Positions 59,517-64,000 of a DNA stretch of 64,000 bases are shown here, in pieces (position 1 is the first letter of the stretch; each line of letters opens with the position of its first letter). Made by a program: the position numbers and the translations under genes. Source of the stretch: Pseudomonas bubulae (GTDB lineage Bacteria; Pseudomonadota; Gammaproteobacteria; Pseudomonadales; Pseudomonadaceae); the NCBI RefSeq assembly GCF_037023725.1, contig NZ_CP146077.1, positions 1,897,001-1,961,000 of the forward strand. Direction: 5' to 3'. The notes below the pieces were generated by a model. It was given only the letters and a program-made list of their open reading frames with translations, made no database searches and had not been told where the DNA came from.

Positions 59517-60581
59517 TCAATCGCCGTCGTTGGCGTTAAAGCCCAGCTGGATGCCCAGGGCCTTGGCCAGTTCGCCTTCGTGCAGGCGGTGAACCACGTT
59601 GAGGCTGTCGTAGATGGCGTTGAGCTGGGCGCGCCCGGCATCGTCAGCCAGCAACTCGTTGAGGGTGCGCTGGTTGTCATTGAACAGCTTGAGCGAGGTG
59701 GCGTAGGCCGCGTCGATCTTGTCAGCCAACGGTTTTTGTTCAGCGGGTAGCAGGCTGCGCAGGCCCTTGTTGTCGACACCGGCCCAGACGGTCTGGGCTG
59801 CGGCCAGGCTGGCGGCCAGGCTTTTGAGTGACGACTCGCTGCGCCATGCATCAGCCTGGAACGGTTGCGGGATGCCTTTGCTCTGGCGGCCCATTGGCGT
59901 GCCGAGTTTTTTCTTCAGGGTATCGAGTGCGGTGACCTGCACGCGCAGCACGTCAGCGATGGCTTCGTGGGAGTCGGCGTAGCGCTGGTTGGGGAACTTG
60001 CTCATTTGCGCGAGCATGCCGTCCGTGCTGTTCCAGCTGGCCAGAATCTCTTCGGCCAGTTGCTTCTGACGTTCGCCGATGGCAGTCAGCAGCGGGCAGT
60101 AACGGGCTTTTTGCGCATCGTCGGCCAGGTTGATATTGCTGTCGAACAGAATGTATTCGTAGGCAGACAGGCCTTGCACCACAACGCTGGACTTGGCCAG
60201 GGCCGCGGCATCGATCTGCGGCTGGGCGATCACCAGTTGTTCGACCTGACGGCCGACCAGGTTCTTTTTGTCCGGCCAGAACTGTACCTGCCACGAACGA
60301 TTACCCTCGGCCAGAGGCCCGATCAGCAAAGGTTGCAGCTCGGCCCAGGCTTTTTGCGCATGCAGGAAGTCGGCGCGGGCCGTTTCCAGGGTTTCCTTGC
60401 CCTGGCAGTAGGCCAGTGCGCTGACGGCCAACTGGCGGTCAGCTTCAACCCAGCGGCTGTAGGTAGGCAGGATCACTTGTTTGGCGATGGCTGCCGAGGT
60501 GACGGCCTGCGGGTCTTGTGGCGAGCAGGCCGCCAGGGCGATGGCGGCAAGGCTGGTGAACAACAGCTTGGGTCGAAACAT
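59517..60581 (-). CDS. imelysin-family lipoprotein lacking the motif histidine
   Basis: A 354-residue lipoprotein (signal ending AIALAAC, Cys19) with two helical imelysin repeats. Imelysins bear GxHxxE; here the segment is GLSAYEYILFD (137-147), with Ser139 in place of His while Glu142 is kept. It therefore probably lacks the canonical site. It lies about 26 bp after the di-heme protein gene and 14 bp before the DUF1513 gene, so it is in the same operon. Related genes are annotated iron-regulated in other bacteria. Confidence 0.8.
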   Translation of the reverse strand: MFRPKLLFTSLAAIALAACSPQDPQAVTSAAIAKQVILPTYSRWVEADRQLAVSALAYCQGKETLETARADFLHAQKAWAELQPLLIGPLAEGNRSWQVQFWPDKKNLVGRQVEQLVIAQPQIDAAALAKSSVVVQGLSAYEYILFDSNINLADDAQKARYCPLLTAIGERQKQLAEEILASWNSTDGMLAQMSKFPNQRYADSHEAIADVLRVQVTALDTLKKKLGTPMGRQSKGIPQPFQADAWRSESSLKSLAASLAAAQTVWAGVDNKGLRSLLPAEQKPLADKIDAAYATSLKLFNDNQRTLNELLADDAGRAQLNAIYDSLNVVHRLHEGELAKALGIQLGFNANDGD

Positions 60582-60607
60582 GTCGGGGTCCCCGATCTTG
60601 TAAAGCG

Positions 60608-62023
60608 TTAAAGAGAGTTCAGGAACGCCAGCAACGCGGCGCGTTGCTCGGCATTAAAGCGTAACACCTGCTGCCTGGCCGGTTCGGCCTCGCCGCCATG
60701 CCAGAGCACGGCTTCCAGCAGGTTGCGGGCACGACCATCGTGCAAAAACTGGGTGTGGCCACTTACCGCCTGGGTCAAGCCGATTCCCCACAACGGCGGC
60801 GTACGCCAGTCCTGGCCGCTGGCGGCGAATTCGCTGCGGTTATCGGCAAGGCCCGGGCCCATGTCGTGCAGCAGCAAGTCGCTGTAGGGGTGGATGACCT
60901 GATTGGCCAGCTCGGGCTCGGCGGCGTTGGCCGATGTGGTGAACGTTGGCGTATGGCATGAGTTGCAGCCGGCCTGGTAGAACAGGTTTTTCCCGGCCAG
61001 CACCTGGGGTGCGCCGACATCACGGCGGGCGGGTACGGCCAGGTTGCGAGTGTAGAACTCCACCAGGCGCAGAATGTTGTCGCTGACCTCGGGTTCGCCA
61101 TCCGGGCCATTGCCGTTGGGCGCCTCGAGGCAGGCAGTTTGGGCCTTGGTGCAGTCATCGAAGGGCCTCAGGGAAGTCGTGAGCCCCATATCACCAGAAA
61201 AAGCGTGAACATTTTGTTGATTGAGGTTCGGTTGCCCGGCTTTCCAGCCAAAACGACCCAACACTGTCTTTTGTTGCGCGTCATCCCACACCCAGTTCGG
61301 GCGCCCGGCAATACCCTCACGTTTGTCGGCATTGGCCAGAATGGCTTCGTTGGGGATGGCCTCGAGCAGCCCCAGGCCGATCATCGGGGGTGCAATGCGG
61401 GCCGACATGCGGGTGTCGGGATGCATCGGGCCATAACCCAGCTGGGTAATCTGCAGGGTGGGCTTGCGCAGTTCGACTTCAGTGCCGTCCTTGAAACGCA
61501 CGGTGACCGGCTCGTAATCGACCCGAACCTTGCCTTCGGGAGCTACACCGGGCACGGCCATATCCTGCAACTGGCCACCATAGACCGGCTCGGGCACGAT
61601 GCCTGCTTGCTCGATCAGCGTGGCGTAAGCAGGGTCGTTGGGGATCGACAGGCGCACCAGCATCGACACCGAGTTCTTGGCGCCCGGAGCGGGAGGGTGG
61701 CCGCGACCATCCTTGATGTGGCAGTTCTGGCAGCCGTTGGTGTTGAACAACGGGCCCAGGCCATCACGGGCGGTTGTGGTGGACGGGGCTATGACCCAGG
61801 GGCTGCGAAAGAAGCTGTTGCCGACGCTGAAATCCAGGCGCCGGGTGGGCGACAAGTTGGCCGAGGGCATGGAAAACGAGTTCTGATCGGTTTTGCGCAC
61901 CGTAGTAGCCCCGCCTGAGCGGGCTTCGCCGGGCTCGGGTTTGGTAAAGCGCGGGGCATTATCACAACCGCCAAGGCACAGGGCCATGAGCAGCAGAGAC
62001 AGGCGAAGAGGCAACGAAGGCAT
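60608..62023 (-). CDS. DUF1111 di-heme oxidoreductase (thiol-oxidoreductase-like) lipoprotein
   Basis: A 471-residue protein with a lipobox (ALCLGGC, near residue 20) and two heme-c sites, NGCQNCH near residue 98 and AGCNSCH near residue 355, as in cytochrome-c peroxidase-like di-heme proteins. It is likely periplasmic and membrane-anchored. The ATG at 62023 is preferred over an adjacent TTG. It is the first gene of a three-gene unit with an imelysin and a DUF1513 protein. A role in iron oxidation or heme-iron delivery is inferred, not shown. Confidence 0.82.
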   Translation of the reverse strand: MPSLPLRLSLLLMALCLGGCDNAPRFTKPEPGEARSGGATTVRKTDQNSFSMPSANLSPTRRLDFSVGNSFFRSPWVIAPSTTTARDGLGPLFNTNGCQNCHIKDGRGHPPAPGAKNSVSMLVRLSIPNDPAYATLIEQAGIVPEPVYGGQLQDMAVPGVAPEGKVRVDYEPVTVRFKDGTEVELRKPTLQITQLGYGPMHPDTRMSARIAPPMIGLGLLEAIPNEAILANADKREGIAGRPNWVWDDAQQKTVLGRFGWKAGQPNLNQQNVHAFSGDMGLTTSLRPFDDCTKAQTACLEAPNGNGPDGEPEVSDNILRLVEFYTRNLAVPARRDVGAPQVLAGKNLFYQAGCNSCHTPTFTTSANAAEPELANQVIHPYSDLLLHDMGPGLADNRSEFAASGQDWRTPPLWGIGLTQAVSGHTQFLHDGRARNLLEAVLWHGGEAEPARQQVLRFNAEQRAALLAFLNSL

Positions 62024-62309
62024 CAAACGTCCAGATCAGCGAGCAAAATCGAGGGCGCAAAGTTTAGCAGGGAAGGGGAATTGAAATAAGAGGGATTAGC
62101 GTTTGCTGTGACTTGGGGCAGACAAATGACCCTGTAGAAACTCTGTTGCCGATCAAGCCCGCCTGTTGTTCGCAAATCCCTCATCCATACCGGCCGCTCG
62201 ACCGCCTCGGCCGCTTTTGATCTGGCTTTTGATTTTGATCTGCTGGCCCCATCGGCAGGCCGAGTGGAGGTTCTGCGCAGTGGGTCGACCGGCATGGATG
62301 CCGGGAGAG

Positions 62310-62350
62310 CCGCGATGGGCCATGGATGGCCCGTGGCGGCGTGCCCACGG
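62310..62350 (+). repeat. dispersed repeat, left copy (inverted partner at 62586-62625)
   Basis: A 25-bp core that begins CCGCGATGGGCCATGG is found as an exact reverse complement at 62601-62625. Similarity extends to about 38 bp with two mismatches. Confidence 0.85.
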
Positions 62351-62580
62351 AGCGGGACCGGAGCGAGGGAACCTGAGCGCAGCGAAGGCCGTACGCCAGG
62401 GGCAAGCCTTTTTGGTTACTTTTTCGGCGTCTGGAAAAAGTGACTCGCTGTAAGAGCGAAACCAATATCCCAGTTAGACATGAATGCCGGATATGTACTC
62501 AAAGTTCAAGTTAGAGCCACCAAGTACATATCCATTCGATGTGCCACGGCTCTCTACGGGTTCCGCCCTCACTCCGGCAC

Positions 62581-62660
62581 TGTTATGGGGGCACGCCGCG
62601 ACGGGCCATCCATGGCCCATCGCGGTTGGCGCGGCGTCCTGCCGCGCCACCCCCATAACA
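62581..62660. repeat. 80-bp hairpin repeat, right copy
   Basis: TGTTATGGGGG at 62581 and CCCCCATAACA at 62650 form a perfect 11-bp closing stem around an inverted copy of the left repeat. The interior has further G/C palindromes (CCATCCATGG). Confidence 0.85.
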
Positions 62661-62803
62661 GCACCTGCGTTCGGCCTTCTGTGAGGGGCATTCACGTCGC
62701 TTGGCTAATCGAGTGGCCACAGCAAAAGCAAAGGCAAAGGCAAAACCTTGTCGTAGCGAGCAGGCTCGATGTTGAAGTTCTCTTGCTCGCGCCGAAGCGG
62801 CCT

Positions 62804-62838
62804 ACAAAAAAGGCGACCCGAAGGTCGCCTTATTGTTC
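62804..62838 (-). terminator. rho-independent terminator of the IcmP-like gene
   Basis: AAGGCGACC pairs with GGTCGCCTT around CGAA. On the minus strand a T run follows, 20-odd bases after the gene's stop. Confidence 0.9.
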
Positions 62839-62858
62839 ATTCACTCAAACGTTGCAGA

Positions 62859-64000
62859 TCAGAAATCGTGATCGGCGTTGTCCGGGTTCAGGTCGCTGAT
62901 GCCCAGCTTGCCAGCGGCTTGCTCGATGGCACCGGTCTGCTTGACCAGGGCAGCGATGGCATCACGCACAACCTGGTTGCCCGCAGCGTTGTCAGCTGCG
63001 ATCAACTGGTCGTAGTGCTCGCCCTTGTTGGCGCGGTCAACCATGACCTGGATCTTGGCTTCGGTGTCGGCCAGATCGGATTTGAGCGTGGCGTCGGTAG
63101 CCGGGTCAATGACCACCACCAGCGACGACAGGCTTGGGCCGGTCATTTTTGTGCCGTCAGCACGCACGTACTCACCCAGATACACGTTGCGAATGCCCTT
63201 GGCATCGTAGAAGTGCGAGTTGTGGGTGTTGTCGCTGAAGCAGTCCTGCTCATCTTCAGGGGAGTTGGCTTCCAGGGACACTTTCATCCGCTCGCCGGCC
63301 AGTTCGCCCAGCGACAGGCTGCCCATGCCGAACAGCATTTTGCGCAGGCCGTTTTGTACCGGCTCGGCTTCCAGCGTAGCGCGGTAGTTGTCAGCCACGT
63401 TTGGTGCCCAGTTGCCGACCATTTCGTTGAGGTCGTTGACCAGCAGTTGGGTCACGGCTTTCAGATAGGCGCGACGACGATCGTTATGACCACCGGTGGC
63501 GCCTTCGCCTTCCAGATAGTCCGAAGCAGGACGGTTGCCTGCACCCGGGCCCGTACCGTTGAGGTCCTGGCCCCACAGCAGGAATTCGATGGCGTGGTAG
63601 CCGGTGGCTACGTTGGCTTCGGAGCCGCCCAGCTCGTTGAGGCTGGCCAGGGTTTCCGGGGTGATTTCGGTTACGTCGACCTTGTCTTCACCAATCTGGA
63701 TCTGGGGGTTGGCGATGATGTTGGCGTTGGCACCCGGGTTGCCCAGTGCGCCGGCGTAGTTGGCGTCAACGTAGTCGATCAGGCCTTCGTCCAGGGGCCA
63801 GGCATTCACCTGGCCTTCCCAGTCATCGATGATGGTGTTACCGAAGCGGAACACTTCGCTCTGCAGGTAAGGCACGCGAGCTTCAACCCAGGCGGCACGG
63901 GCAGCTTTGAGGGTCTCGTCGTTGGGCTTGGCCAGGAATGCATCGATGGCGGTTTGCAGTTTCTTGGCAGTGCTTTCGGCATCGCTGTACACGGCGTGAA
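62859..64000 (-). CDS. icmP: imelysin-family metalloprotein (IcmP-like), partial at 5' end
   Basis: About 380 residues are visible; the frame continues past the window edge, where a residue pattern HAVYSDAEST shows that the signal peptide is outside. The intact GxHxxE motif is TGYHAIEFLLWG. It ends with LSNDLNPDNADHDF-like acidic residues (DLNPDNADHDF). P. aeruginosa IcmP (PA4370) is an outer-membrane-linked insulin-cleaving metalloproteinase homologue, though proteolysis by this family is disputed and an iron role is favoured. It is separated from the DUF1111 unit by repeats and its own terminator. Confidence 0.85.
   Translation of the reverse strand, partial: HAVYSDAESTAKKLQTAIDAFLAKPNDETLKAARAAWVEARVPYLQSEVFRFGNTIIDDWEGQVNAWPLDEGLIDYVDANYAGALGNPGANANIIANPQIQIGEDKVDVTEITPETLASLNELGGSEANVATGYHAIEFLLWGQDLNGTGPGAGNRPASDYLEGEGATGGHNDRRRAYLKAVTQLLVNDLNEMVGNWAPNVADNYRATLEAEPVQNGLRKMLFGMGSLSLGELAGERMKVSLEANSPEDEQDCFSDNTHNSHFYDAKGIRNVYLGEYVRADGTKMTGPSLSSLVVVIDPATDATLKSDLADTEAKIQVMVDRANKGEHYDQLIAADNAAGNQVVRDAIAALVKQTGAIEQAAGKLGISDLNPDNADHDF

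Larger units (their letters stand above)
62027..62858. other. 832-bp intergenic region between the two imelysin genes
   Basis: No gene was found. It holds the repeats at 62310-62350 and 62581-62660, the tract GGTTACTTTTTCGGCGTCTG with flanks that recur in many Pseudomonas intergenic regions, and a terminator at 62804. The promoter of the DUF1111 unit should lie near 62030-62150. I saw no clear Fur box. Confidence 0.5.

Noticed and set aside
62027..62150. Fur box upstream of the di-heme gene
   Set aside because: The A/T-rich stretch matches the GATAATGATAATCATTATC pattern too poorly to call.

Overview
The window reads as one contiguous, gene-dense chromosomal segment of a fluorescent-type Pseudomonas (fluorescens/putida/fragi side of the genus, not aeruginosa). 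The support is a near-perfect TtgR/EmhR operator between a ttgR-like repressor and a TtgABC-type efflux operon, the finR/fpr divergent pair, ColRS with its LPS operon, the pcaBDC order, and many REP/REPIN palindromes of the GTGGGAGCGGGCTTGC type. I found no plasmid, integrated conjugative element, complete prophage, CRISPR array, rRNA operon or intact insertion sequence.

Layout. 1-1655: end of pcaB, then pcaD and pcaC (protocatechuate branch of the beta-ketoadipate pathway). 1738-8424: RND efflux operon ttgABC (minus) and divergent repressor ttgR. 8818-10607: scoAB CoA-transferase and ferredoxin fdxA. 10737-17074: mutS, a LexA/PrtR-like repressor, a holin-like gene, a CinA C-terminal amidohydrolase, recA and recX. 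The mutS-cinA interval is a recognised R-tailocin insertion site; here only the regulator and holin-like gene are left. 17242-25890: LOG protein, secreted QSregVF-like protein, DTW/TapT, erdR, dgkA, finR/fpr, trmO, a YehS-like protein, a pseudouridine-synthase-like protein with an altered catalytic site, and a GNAT. 25995-33634: rimO, kup, and an mprF gene followed by a VirJ/AcvB-type hydrolase (aminoacyl-phosphatidylglycerol synthesis and turnover). 33894-34478: three near-identical initiator tRNA-fMet cassettes. 34768-41828: dinB, a lipoprotein, proS, ampG, an alkyltransferase-like protein, a DUF481 outer-membrane protein.

42007-47005 is the clearest accessory block: a four-gene chaperone-usher fimbrial operon (major subunit, chaperone, usher, tip adhesin; minus strand). 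It looks richer in A/T than its neighbours and has a perfect 28-bp palindrome between subunit and chaperone genes and a 768-bp leader region without a recognisable gene. 47774-52077: SDR, HugZ-like protein, fxsA, groES, groEL. 52304-58228: an LtaS/OpgB-type membrane phosphotransferase divergent from colRS, then a methyltransferase, an InaA/WapQ-type LPS kinase and a small protein, preceded by a ColR-box-like sequence. 58405-64000: an iron-associated cluster of DUF1513 protein, imelysin lipoprotein, di-heme DUF1111 protein and an IcmP-type imelysin cut by the window end.

A theme is envelope homeostasis: drug efflux, lipid aminoacylation, LPS modification under ColRS, muropeptide import and fimbriae. 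SOS control is visible at recA and dinB as LexA-type boxes. I see no single clearly new system. The best leads are the tailocin-locus remnant, the fimbrial operon with its intra-operon palindrome, the two enzyme homologues that lack a canonical active-site residue (pseudouridine-synthase-like protein, imelysin lipoprotein), and the imelysin/di-heme cluster whose biochemistry is unresolved.
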